This document shows positions 11,577 through 23,462 of a stretch of 64,000 nt of DNA, one piece after another. Positions within the stretch are counted from its first letter, which is position 1. Each line of letters opens with the position of its first letter. The stretch covers positions 80,787,959 to 80,851,958 of the forward strand of contig OX439035.1 in NCBI GenBank assembly GCA_949317995.1, in the 5' to 3' direction. The stretch comes from Acholoe squamosa. Lineage: Eukaryota > Annelida > Polychaeta > Phyllodocida > Polynoidae. A model generated the notes under the pieces. The model saw nothing but the letters and a program-made list of their open reading frames with translations. It had not been told where the DNA came from and did no database searches. Position numbers and translations under genes: made by a program.

Positions 11577-13610
11577 ATATATACACCACACTGTATGGTG
11601 GAATTTTGTCTCCTTTGTCCCTCCTTGAGCAACTCGGCACTTTTATGGAAACTTGTAATTCCTTCTAATTGCCCTTCCCCCTTTCCCTACATATACCCAT
11701 CATATTGAAACAATGATATATTTTTCATCATCCAAAGGCCAAAGATCACATTATCTCATGCTATGCCTGGTTCCCTGCAGCTTTCACTAAGGTAATCTAT
11801 TACGGTGATGCCTTTCCCTAACGAGCAGACAGATACAAAATACTAACCACCTGTGATGCTACTGATGATGATGTATGCCTGTGCTTTTGCATGCCAGAAA
11901 GCACCTATGGTAACCCAAAGGTGAATAATGGGTGCTTAATGGCTTAGCCTGTTTCATAAGAGATAAGGTAGGGATCACGGCTTTCATGTACCATGCTTCT
12001 TTTTATGATTCCCAGGCACCCATCCCAGGTACCCCATTCCAGCCTAATCAGTCAGCAGGTCATATCCCACGATAGTACAATCATGTTCACCCAGAGCACC
12101 TCAGGGACTGATACTCAAACTTTGAGCAAAAAGTCAATGGCTCTCAAGAGATGAGTGAATCCTCAGAGGATGTGCTTTACCCAGCCTTCCTGTTCAATCA
12201 GACACACGGCTAAAGGTCATCGGGCAGGGAGGCCTTACCCCCGTCTCCTCCAAATAATGAGAAGGTCCCTTATATAAGCATACACAAAAGTATAGCACCC
12301 TCCCTCCAAGCAATGACCTCCCACCCCTAATAAAAATTTGCTGCCCACACCTCTGAACTACCATTGAAAACATGATGAATTCATAGCGGTCACATGAGGG
12401 ATTTTCAATTCATCACAAAGTTTAATATGCGTACTTTGTGGAGCATATCGGCTAGTTAGACATTTACTAACGCATATATTAACTGGATGGATGCTGAGTT
12501 TGAGGGGTTAAGTGGATGTTGAAGCACTGAAAATAGAACTTGAAAAAGTGCCTGTTTTGTATCAGCACTGGGGGTAACAAACCCTCTGTTTCTGTAATCG
12601 CCAAGGCGGTTATTCACGATGATAAAAATTGTGGCATGGTTATTATGGATATATACAGGCTATATACCTCTCACGTCTGCCTTTTTGATTTACTTGCCAA
12701 TCCACAATCAGACCATATGCATCCCCTTTCACAGACCCATTGAAATCCTACAGTTTACTGATTAGTATTCCCCACTGTATGGTGGGTGTGTCACATAACC
12801 TGTTTCCCATTCTTATAGCACATTGGGCCAGATAGATATCACAATGTTGTGTAGATCTTCTGTGCGAGCCAGACATTGTAGGCCTACTGGATCATAAAAG
12901 AAACTGTCCATCAATGTATTGAAGAACCCTTTGTGTTGACGAACTGACATACATGATTGATGTTATGACTATCATTGAACAGCTTCTTGTAATTGAGGTA
13001 ACCCCCCCTCCCCCGAAGGAATTTTATTGAACACAAACAAAACAAACATTTTAACCACAGAACTATGGCAATAGCTGAAGCTGCTCTGACTGAGGCTGCA
13101 AATTGAATTAAGCTATAGGGTGAATGATGTATCTCTGTTGAAATTGCTGTCAGCAGTTGGTATAATTTTGCTACAGTGCAAACTGTCTATGCACAATGAT
13201 AAACACATTCTGCATGAAAATATAGCAATATCCAATAGAACACGAGATCAAAGAGAACCTAGCCCGATGGAACCCTCTCCCCAAAGCATGATTGCTTGAT
13301 TCTGTTAAAATTAATTCATAGCCATATGTGTGGGACGCCAATTATGGAAGTATTTGTCAAATCGATCATTGCCAAGCAGTATTTGGAACCTAATTACCAG
13401 TAGCCTGGCATAGGTGTCTTTCACTAATGATCAACTCACCTTTAACCCCAAGTAATGAAAAGTTATGTGCACCTTCTCTGTATATACCACTAATTAGCAT
13501 TCAAACAAAACCCGATATTACCATTAAATCAATATAAGCGATTTCAGAATGCTAAATCCTATCCCGACACAATGTAGTGGTGACTAAGGGCATTACCAGG
13601 CACAGATTAT

Positions 13611-13758
13611 CAGGGGCGTAGGAAAAGGGGGGGCCAGGGGGGCCTGGGCCCCCCAATAATGAGGAGGTTCCCTATATAAGCCTATTTAAAAATATAGCAG
13701 GCCCCCCCAACCGAGACCTCTGGGCCTCCCCAATAAAACTTTGCTTCCGACGCCCCTG
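13611..13758 (+). mobile_element. CAGGGGCGTAGG-type MITE, 148 bp
   Basis: The element runs from CAGGGGCGTAGG to GACGCCCCTG with inverted ends. The 7-base word GATTATC occurs at both borders (13605-13611 and 13758-13764, sharing one base with each end). Copy A of the duplication has the uninterrupted site near 8540 (GTATCTCAAAG), which proves insertion. Internally it has long G and C runs next to the ends and an AT-rich core, with no coding capacity. It shares its left end with the 350-bp copy at 1697. Confidence 0.85.
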
Positions 13759-14256
13759 ATTATCTCAAAGGGAAGCTTCATATAAATAATAAGCTTTGTG
13801 CTGGAGATGCATCTAAAGGAGGGGACTAATTTTAGGAAGGACTTAATTCTCTAGATGAAAGGGAGGGGACCCTAAGAGAAAAGGGCTTTGCAGTGTTCAT
13901 AAGGTGCATCAACCCTTTTCTTGTCAAGGAACATGCCAGACCAAAAAGTGTTATCAAATTATTTTGCCAAACATACCTAAAGGAAAAACCTTGTCAACCA
14001 TGGGTCACTGGGATCTAGGAAAATGGAGACTCTTCTATCCGCAGCCTTTGCCCCTCTTAAAATGAAATTAGTTACATGTGTACATCTAATGGATCTTTTG
14101 ATAGATGACACCCACGTGCCTATGTTAAAGATCATCAAAAGCCTTGGGGGATATTCACACATGCTGTACTTTACAGTCTAGGCACGATATATAAAAGAGA
14201 GGAGAAATTTCATGTTTATAAGATTGCACACAATTCCAGTGTCATCCTTTCAAAAA

Positions 14257-16149
14257 TGGAGAAGACTGCTTGAAAAATAATTGCACGGAAATACTAGCTC
14301 ACAGAAAAAGAAATATTAATAGAGTTTCATTTGACACTTGATCACGCGACTGGAATTATTACATTTTAAATTTTAGCAGAGATATCTTCAGCCATCACTA
14401 CATAACTGAATCAAGTGTTTGATTATTGCTCAGGAACTTTAAGCCTCTAGAAATGACCAATCTATTTTCATGATAACTTCTTTCGATAGTCTTTCTATTG
14501 ACAATAAATAGGTCATGCCATACCTAGTAATGTTTGCATTATCATCCGTCAAGGCTCCAGGCTTATGCCATGGGGGTCTATCACGTCACAATTGGCCTTT
14601 TGGATATGTATTCCCGTAGTTTGAATGTATATAGAGCGAATGTAGAATTCTGCTATAAATAAAGAAATGCGCTATTAAGATGACTGCATCAATGTCCACA
14701 CGTCATAGTTGTTACCAAGCATGCAGTAAAGTGTTAATACAGTGGGGCCTATCCGTTTGACATTAGGACAGGATAGTCATGTAAAAAGACATGTATTCCT
14801 GACATGCTTTACGTGGACCTGCCAAGGAGGGTCAAAAGTTCACGTCTATTGTATGCATATGGATGTGCACAGTGACTATTAATAATGAGTTGAAGCTACT
14901 AGAAGGTAAGGAGACTGTTGATAGACGCCACACAATCCACCATGCGCATAAAGAGCGACTCAAACAATAGGTGGGTTGGCCGTTATCTCCGACCATGTCT
15001 GCTTTGGAGAAAGCAAAGTTTTGCTTGCTTAAAAACATTAAAGTATTGTTAGAATGGGTACATAATGTGTATACATGATGAATAATGCTTTACTTTCCTC
15101 TATTTACTTGCACAGTAAATAGTGTGAGAGTCTGTTACAAAGTACAGGACAACCCTCGGCACTTATGTACTACTGCAAGACAGCAGCACGAAACTGTAAA
15201 ATAATCCCCTTGACGAAGTCACACCATTAATAGTATGCATGTAATTTGTGCATGAACCATACACAGATGGCATGTAATAAGGATTCATGGCACCCAAGGT
15301 AAATTGCAGCTCATATGAGTGAGATTCTAAATCACATTTTACAATGACCTATGAGAAAGAACTTGACAATGGTGAGACATTTAACAATGGATAGGGTCGT
15401 TTCATTGCCAAGAAAGGACGGTAATAGTTATACTTCAGAGACAAAGACATTTAGGATATTCCAGATAATTGAGTAAGTAAATGCGTTATCTGCCTGGATA
15501 TATTCGGCGATTTGTAAATATCGTGTAGCCATGACCCACCTGGCAGAAAACTATGTGTTTCTATACGTTCAAATCGTTTGTTATTTTTTTCCATTCGAAT
15601 GTAAAATAAGATTTTTACCAAGTGTTGAAATCTTTACGTTCTCCATCCCCACAACACTCGTGACATAATACTTCAGCCACAATATAGAAAGATCATAGCT
15701 GAACTGTGAATATTGGTGGGGTGGTTTATGGGTTTTACTTTAAAGCTTTCATGGAAATAAAGTTCTGATAGAGTTACGCATGAGAAGTGATTGCCATTGG
15801 AGGGAAAGATCCCTTCTGTGCACACACCTCTCTCTACCCAAGCAAACATTAGTGGATCAGAGGACCATAGTCCCTTCTATTTGATCTAGACTGACATGAG
15901 CACACTCCATCGTGGCATCCAGAGGTCATAATTTGGTCATGGGGCAGGGCTCTACCGAGGACAAAATGAATATTTGTGACCTCTAATGGAAAAGGGGACC
16001 TTATTCCCCCTGAAATAAGGTCCCTTTTTGCAGATCGTGTCACATTTGATGTAAGAAGAAGGTATAAAATAGAAGATTAAAGGAAGAGTGTGAGGTGTAG
16101 CTGGCCGGCGTGATATCCACAGGACTAAAACCACTTTGTATGCCCAGAT
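14257..16149. other. Unique non-coding DNA
   Basis: Mixed AT-rich sequence without recognisable genes. About 100 bp from 15799 (AGATCCCTTCTG ... ACACACCTCTCTCTACCC ... TTTGATCTAGA) is shared with 24881-24975 in the same orientation. That is the only repeat I noticed. Frames of 60-68 codons on the minus strand are unsupported. Confidence 0.45.
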
Positions 16150-16600
16150 TTAGGAAGACAGGAGATATTCACTGTTAGTAGTAGCCAAGGTTATTTTACA
16201 GCAAAAACCCTTGGCAACTTTGGTTCCAATACATTTTGCTGTAAATCTACAGGAGGTGAGTTGCTGTAATTCTACAACACAATCCACAGTAATCATACAG
16301 TAACAATCACTGTAACCATACATCAAGATCATTCAGATCTACAGAAACATATGTTGAAAGTTAACAGCAGAATATGTTGTAGAATTACATAAATATGTCT
16401 TGTAAAATAACAGCAATTTTTTCTATGTAAATGAACAGCAAGTTTTGCTGTAAATGAACAGCAGAATATACTGTAAATTTACAGAAACTTTTGCTGGCAA
16501 CTGAGGTTCCAGTGACTATTGCTGTAAATTTAGAGAATAGGACTGTAGAATTACAGCAAGAGGTGCTGTTAATCTACAGGAACTGTATTGTATAATAATG
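16150..16600. repeat. TTGCTGTAAAT/ATTTACAGCAA repeat cluster
   Basis: The stretch is built largely from TTGCTGTAAATTTAC-type words and their complements. One longer unit, GGCAAC...GGTTCCA...TTGCTGTAAAT, appears twice in direct orientation (about 16210-16245 and 16493-16528). Many small internal palindromes result. Elements dominated by CTGTAAATTTACAG words are a familiar kind of non-autonomous DNA transposon in animal genomes, but I could not define terminal repeats or a target duplication here. Confidence 0.5.
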
Positions 16601-17045
16601 TAAGAGCACCGGTATATATACTCTACCAGTGGGCTGAGTCCATGATACAATCCCCATAATATTTTTTATGCATGCACTCTGTGCATGCATTGATACTATA
16701 AACCAAGCATGCTTGATGAAGATGAAGAATGTCCCCAATCCCAGTGAAGTGTAATCACTGAGAACAAGAGAAATAAGAGAAGTAGACACCCATCTCTCCC
16801 AAACCATTTCATGGTCAGTCAGTTTTAACACTGGACTAACCTCAAGGCAGGTAGGCCTATGTTAGCTTCAAGTTCAGAGTCCAGGCACTTGTATATACAA
16901 TTTAGATGCAGGTGTGGTGTCTTTGGTGTATATCACTGGTTGTTCCTAATTTCTTCTCAGATAACCTTATACATTATTTATTGTGCACAATGTTAGATTG
17001 AACCCAATGAAGTTATCATTGTAATACAATTAATTGATAAGCTCT

Positions 17046-18151
17046 GGATCGTGTTTCAATAGTTTCCATGACTAGACACCCTCAAATCCTAGTGGGAGGT
17101 GTAAGAAATGACTCCATACCAGTGACTACATAGTGAGCTCCAGTAGAGGCCTCAAAATAGCAGCTGCTATTTATTCAACTACTGGCTCAATACACACCAC
17201 TATGAAGTCATAGCACCCAGTCATAGGGGCCACTATTGGCTACATAGTGACCAGTCATACCTCCTTCATGGTCTAGTATGCACTCCTGTGTTCAAATGAG
17301 CATAGGGCTGCAGTAACTACCATACTGTCTCATATAGGAGCTGGGCCTTGAATAGCTGCCTCCCTTGAATAGGGGCTGGAGTAGGAGGGCTATCAAATCA
17401 ATAGGGGCCGGGCCTTGAACAGGGGCCTGGTGGGACCAGTTTTAGGTGGTTTTAGGAAGACAACCGAGACCCCCAGCCTAAAAGATGTATAATTATTCTA
17501 GATAATTCCCTTTCAAATCACATATGATAGATCTATATTAAATTTTAATGACCTAATTGTGTATAAAACAATGTACGCTCTGTTATTCTTTCTTAATAGT
17601 AGGGCTGAGGTGTCAGCTAGGTGTGATATCCTTTGTAATTTTATTAGAAGGCCATGGTGGGTGACGGTTGGGTATGACAGGCATGACAGCTTTGTAAGGC
17701 CTAGTGCTCTATCTACACCACTGCATACTAGTAACTACATAGTTGGCCCATGTGTGGCCATAATGCTCAATTCTTAGGTGAAATACCACAATTTTCCAAT
17801 GATATTTTATTCTTTTGAAAAAAAACCCTGCCATCCCAGAGGCAAAGGTGCTGGCCACAGGGTTATAGGTAGTAGTGTAAAGAGCCCAGATTGGGTACAT
17901 TTGAGCAAAGGAGTGCAGAGGGCAGCAGCCAAGGCTACCCACTAATTATTCACATGGAGGGTTGTCATACCAAGATCCCTTATTGAGTCACTGCTGTGGT
18001 AGCTATTTAGCCAGCAGGCAGTATGATCACCCAGTAATGTAGCCAGCTATTTAGTCACCAAGGCCAAAATCCTAAGATCACCTGCTAAGATTTCACCCAT
18101 CTTCAGTCATAGCAGGCTGAACCTGTCGTGGAAACTATTGAAACACGATCC
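17046..18151. mobile_element. 1.1-kb foldback DNA element, copy 1
   Basis: The ends are inverted repeats of about 26 bp: GGATCGTGTTTCAATAGTTT at 17046 and its complement ending at 18151. The outer few hundred bases of each side also mirror each other imperfectly (for instance CACTCCTGTGTTCAAATG against the complement of CATTTGAGCAAAGGAGTG), giving long foldback arms around a unique centre. A second copy at 22363 shares both flanking arms but has a largely different centre. No transposase frame was recognised, and no target duplication is clear. Confidence 0.75.
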
Positions 18152-20552
18152 TGGAGACATTGTTGGATTGAGGTGGCACTATAAGCATATACATTCTTTA
18201 CAAATGGTGGATACTGCTGCCCCCAGGTAGCAGATCCTACAGCTACAGGTAAGGCTATTTTGGTAAAGCCTTTGTAGGTAACTCTGGTGCAGCGTGACTG
18301 CCTGGCCAAGCTAGGGTATACGCAAGTAATTATACAGGGCAACTCACTGTACACATGTGTCTACAGGTAGAAGCTTGTCACTAAACAGGGACACTTAGTG
18401 TATTTCAGAATACTGCTCTTTCCCCTGTTGATTTACATAGAATGGTCCTGTTATATAACTCTTTACAGTGTAGACACGATGATGCTTACAAGGAACTTCT
18501 CCATTAGCTCTGATGCTGAGCCACTATATAATTCTATCCGTTTCTGTTTTTATCTTTCACATGAAGAAGTAAAGGATCCATAACGTTTTCCTTTGGGATC
18601 TACACCAGGTTTAATCTATCCTTACATCCTAGTGATGCTCGATAGGGGCTGTTTGAACTTATGTACTGTGCATCTCTGTTCTCCCTAAAGAAACCAGCTC
18701 TCTTAGGAAAGGATATCTAGACATTGCATAATAATGAAGTTCTATCATGCATGCAGTATTATCAACATACTTGCCATTTGTCAAAATGAATCTTAAGTTC
18801 AGCATCACTTCTCATGGCTACGGATATATTAGCGCACATATAGAGATCCTATTTTAATCGTGTATAATCCACCTCACGTTACTAGATTGACCTTTCAATT
18901 TTTTTTCATATTTATGTAGAATTTCCACGGATTGCTTGTTTTAATATTGAGTATAATGGCACCAACTCTAAATCGGTTTTAAGACATCATGCAATAACCC
19001 TAGTGCCTCGCGTATAACAATGTGCACCTGAAGTTTGTTAATTTACCAAAAGAAAACAACTCAGAATTACCTGATTTTGGTTTTAATCAATGAAGGGAGA
19101 ACTCAATCTCTGCCTATAAGCCACGTCTTATACGCATGGTACTACATGTTCGTTTATGTGTACGCATCCATGAGGGAAATAGGCTACATGTTGCCGTACA
19201 CTTTTTAGGTCGGCAAATCCGAACCTTCCTATTATCTCCTGCCACATGGGTATTACAGAAAAAAAAAACAAATCCATGGAGTTCTCAACCTGCATTATCA
19301 TTTTCACAATAGCTGACTACTATACATCTGTCATAACTAGAATCCTCATGTTACATATAGGATGGAAGAGAGCGAAAAGGGAGTCCATATAGTTGTAGGC
19401 AAATAACATGATTATGCACGTTCTTTTCTATCTAACCCTCTCTGCCCCTCCTCTCTGATTTACTATTCTCTCCTGTTGGCATGCTATATATTCCATTACA
19501 ATTATGTTGTTATTTTGTATGGTTGAAATGATTTAGTGTAAAGCATATGGATCCATCCAGTTCATGTACTAAATGACGTGGGTGTTAGATGTGGGTATCA
19601 GCAGAAAAGCTTTATTATCCATTTTAGAGCAAGCCAACATAATTATTATAATGAGACACAAGCGTCAACACCAGACAGTCCCCATTACCTTAGATTAAAC
19701 AGGTAGCATGGTAGTTATTTATGGCAACCACTGTCAATAAGATACACCAAGGTAATAATGTGTATTATAGTAGAGTATGCCTGATCATAGTCCCCATCAC
19801 CATTCATTAGTCTGTTAACCTTCCTGTGCTGCCTCACATTAAGGGACCTCAGATTAACAACTGTTTAATTTCCAGATGATAATGGAAATTAGTACTTTTT
19901 CAATCTCTTGTATGCCAGGTATGTTAAGATAAGTCAACCTGTCTTCCCATCTGTCGTATTTTGTGCCCACAATATGCCTTAGTGTTGACGTCTTTGGGTA
20001 TCTAAATTATCCTATCAACATTCCTAAAGGCCATAGTGATATCATAATGATGTTTCTACCTTTATCACTTGCAACAAAGACATGAAAAAGAGTGCAATTA
20101 GAAAGGGTACGGTTTTATCAGGGATGCTGCAGTGACACTGTAGCAGGTCAAATAGAAGCTGAAAAAAATGAGGGAGACTTGGTATGAGGCTGAGCATATG
20201 ATGTTCTTATAGTGCTGTTCAAATTTTTATACCCCGAAATGCTCCTTTCTACATACTCTAAAGTAGAGCTCCTCCAAAAACCCTTTACTCTCTGAGGGTG
20301 AAACAAACATAATTATAAAGCAGCATGTTAAGAGTGCCATATTCTGTTGTCTTGCATGTTTTTTTTCTTAAATCGCCCATATAAGTGTTCTGGATTCTGT
20401 TATTTCGGTAGTGGATCAAAAATGACCAGGACGCATAAGTATGTGTACAGGAATATCTAAGCCAGATAGGAAAATGGGAATGACCCCTGCAGCCTTGGGC
20501 ATTACAAGTCATGTAATTATTGCTATAAATGTTTAGATTTACTAGCTTTATT
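18152..20552. other. Unique non-coding DNA
   Basis: About 2.4 kb of AT-rich sequence with scattered T-runs and small A-runs. The longest open frame, 100 codons on the minus strand at 20285-20587, runs into the next repeat and has no domain. No repeat shared with other parts of the window was noticed. Confidence 0.45.
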
Positions 20553-21062
20553 CCAGTGGGCACAGAATGTTGCATCAACGTTGACAACCCGCTGATATTG
20601 TGTTGATGATGTTGATCAACCTGTCTTCAACACCTTTTCAATGATTCTATTTCAATGTTGTCAACCAACACCATTTCAACATCCAATCAACAGTTGACAT
20701 ATCAATGTTGAAATATTGTTCTCAATTCAATGTTGACTCAACATTGATTTGTCAATGTTGAATCAACAATATTGATTTCAATGTTGATTCAATGTTGATT
20801 CAACATTGACATGTCAACAAAGAATGCCCTAACAAATATCAACCTTTTTTCAACATCATATCAATGTTGTGTCAACGTTGAATCAACATAGAAATACAAA
20901 TGTTGAATCAGCGCTGATGGTTAGATGTTGAATCACAGTTGATTTTGATTATGTTGTTTCAACTTTCAAATTCAACTATATTTCAAGCCTATATCAACTG
21001 TTGATATGCAAACATTGCAAACGTTGTTTCAACACTCAATCAATGTTGATGTGCATAGTGGG
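20553..21062. mobile_element. TCAACATTGA-rich element, about 510 bp
   Basis: Almost the whole stretch consists of TCAACATTGAT-type words alternating with their complements, so it folds in many ways. The outer ends, CCAGTGGGCACAGAATGTTG at 20553 and ATGTTGATGTGCATAGTGGG ending at 21061, look like degenerate inverted ends. Words of this kind are common in non-autonomous DNA transposons of aquatic animals. A shorter fragment with the same CAGTGGGCA start followed by AACATTGAC and AACGTTG words is at 26925-27003. No coding sequence. Confidence 0.6.
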
Positions 21063-21223
21063 ATAGCCTATACCAACGTTTTAGAAGGGAGGCCTCACTT
21101 GATAATCATTATAAATGGAAGGGTGGGACTATTTAAGGGATATTTATCCTTTACATAAAAAGGTGAAGGTGTACCAAAGTACAGATTGTATCTTTTTCAA
21201 ACATGCTTAGACTTAAATAAATT

Positions 21224-21839
21224 GGGCAGATGAGGGGAAAGGGCCCTCCCTGCGGGATCTTTAGTACTGGGTTTGGCTACAAAGCCTACAAATGTGAAAA
21301 ATAGGCCAAAAAATGGTATGAATACTTTTTTACACAGAAAAAGATGATTTTCTCAAAAATGTTCTATTTTCACTCATTTCCTCCATATTTGGAAGGTAAA
21401 TGGAACATTTTAAATCCAAAACAAGTCATAAATAAGGGTTCTCATAGATATATGTGTTGCCATGGCAACAACAGAACATTCCAAATAGAAAACGAAAATT
21501 AAATCAGTCCATAGAATGATTCAAGGGGATTTAAATGCTGAAACCCCCATGTAGATATCATTTTTAACATCCAATGTTATGGCCAAATGTATGGAAAGCA
21601 TTGGTCATTTGTCAATAAATTATTTAAATAATTTTGCCTAATTTGATTGAAATAGTGAATCATAGAGCTTATTGGCTGTATAAATATGGGTACGTCATCC
21701 CATCTTCATTAAGCCATATCTCCAAGACCAGAAGGGTTATCTGCAATTGGTAGGCCTCATTTTAAAGCTGATGGCTTCAATTTTAAATGCTACATTTTAC
21801 CTCGGAGGACCCTTTCTCCTCATCTGTCCACAGTTATAG
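21224..21839. mobile_element. TIR element with GATGAGGGGAAAGGG ends, 616 bp
   Basis: Terminal inverted repeats of about 26 bp lie at 21224-21249 (GGGCAGATGAGGGGAAAGGG) and 21814-21839 (complement ending CCTTTCTCCTCATCTGTCC). They differ at four or five positions. The interior is AT-rich with no frame. A partial reverse-oriented relative lies at 26086-26180, where GGGAGGGCCCTTTCCCCTCA follows a TTTGGCC hairpin. Target duplication not identified. Confidence 0.65.
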
Positions 21840-22362
21840 AGGTGGTGATCATGGGGTTTGGTAGTGTAGTCGTACCAGTGTGATCATTAGTGCCCACTAG
21901 ATGCAGGGCTGTATTGGCATTAGAGTGAGGGATCCCACTACAATATTTGAACAGGTCTAGTCATAACATCTTGGAAATGCATTTTGGAACATTTAACATT
22001 CCATCTTGAAAGATGCAATGAGTTATAATTATATACAATGAAAGTTCATTAAAAAGAATTATTCAAATTCATTGGAGGTATTGAGTCATCCACAAAGAAG
22101 AAACATCCGTCGTTCATGTTTTTATGATCTCTTTGATAAGCCAATGCCTTCCGTGGCACCATTCCATTTCATAACACCAAATAAAATTAGTGGTAAGCAG
22201 TTATGGCAGAACATATCATGTCAATATCATCACAGCAGCATGGCTGATAGACTTCAATTTTGAACTCCACCATATTGGAAACCTAAATCAGTTCAAGAGA
22301 ACTCAAGGAATACCTTTTTATAGTACACTTGTATGGCTTTACTGCTTGGTGGCTCCTTGTCT
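21840..22362. other. Unique non-coding spacer
   Basis: Short AT-rich stretch between two elements. Two overlapping plus-strand frames of 63 and 86 codons run towards the next element and have no domain. Nothing further seen. Confidence 0.4.
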
Positions 22363-23462
22363 GGATCATGTTTCAATAGTTTCTACGACAGGACAGCCTC
22401 AAATCATAGTGGGAGGTATAAGAAATGACTCCTTACCAGGGACTCCATAGTAAGCTACAGTACAACCCTCAAAATAGCAGCTGCTATGTGTTCAACTACT
22501 GACTTAATACCCACCACTATGAAGTCATAGCACCCAGTCATAGGAGCCACTATTGGCTAAATAGTGACCAGTCATACCTCCCTTGTCTAGTTTGCACTCC
22601 TGTGTTCAAATGTGCATAGGGCTGCAGTAACTATATAATGATATTTTAGGTGATCCCGCTTGGTTATCCCCACTTATAAATCTCTTACATCATAGCCCTA
22701 GCTGCTGGATCAACTAACAATGTTATTACAGGGTGAAATAAAGATTAACATGTAGGCTTGGTGGCACCATGTTTATAATCAGGATATGGTTTCCCATTGT
22801 ATATTGTGGGGTAAAACAAGGCCGCAAAGGGCAAAAAAGGGGCAAAAACAGGGAAAAAACAATACAATGGGTTGGGGTGGTGAGTTTGCCATTTTTACCT
22901 AAAGTAGCACGAGGGCCTTTGTCTGAAAACAGGTAGATAATTCCAACACCCATGGGGGTGAAAAAAAGATTTGCCCCCCCCCCCTGCCACAGGAGTGAGA
23001 CACAGGGTGTACGAGTACCAAGGATGTAGGAGTGAGACACAGGGTGGGCAGACCATGACGGAGTGGGAGGGGCCAGTGTAGGAATACCTTATCCTCTTTA
23101 CCAAATCCAGCCCCCCCCCCCCGCCCCCGGCCTCGGTACCCATAATCCCAGGGCCAAAGGCACTGGTCATAGTTTTACAGGTAATAGTGTAAAGAGCCCA
23201 GATTGGGTACATTTGAGCAAAGGAGTGCAGAGGGCAGCAGCTAAGAGTACCCACTAATTATTCACACAAAAGGCTGTCATACCAGGGTGCTTATTGAATC
23301 AGAGCTGTGGTGGCTATTTAGCCAGCAGGCAGTACGAACACCCAGTAATGTAGCCAACTATTTGGTCAATATGACCAAAATCCTAAGAGTACCTGGTAAG
23401 ATTTGACCCATCTCAAGTCGTAGCAGGCTGAACCTGTCGTAGAATCTATTGAGACAAGGTCC
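22363..23462. mobile_element. 1.1-kb foldback DNA element, copy 2
   Basis: It shares the arms of the element at 17046: GGATCATGTTTCAATAGTTT at the left, and a right end that is its imperfect complement, giving about 30-bp inverted ends. The left arm (to about 22640) and right arm (from about 23150) align well with copy 1. The centre differs and has G-runs, C-runs and a 19-bp direct repeat, AGGAGTGAGACACAGGGTG, at 22991-23009 and 23028-23046. A different core between matching arms suggests replacement or insertion in one copy. No transposase. Confidence 0.7.

Larger units (their letters stand above)
9051..14256. repeat. Tandem segmental duplication, copy B
   Basis: This is the second unit of the direct tandem pair, beginning GCCTGTTAAAGGTTTAGC and ending with the tail CCAGTGTCATCCTTT that also ends copy A. 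It is slightly longer than copy A because of added segments: about 480 bp around 9546-10030, a 257-bp TIR element at 11320, and a 148-bp MITE at 13611. It has also lost a block corresponding to about 7310-7690 of copy A. These differences give a relative order of events. The unit contains no recognisable gene in either copy. Confidence 0.85.
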
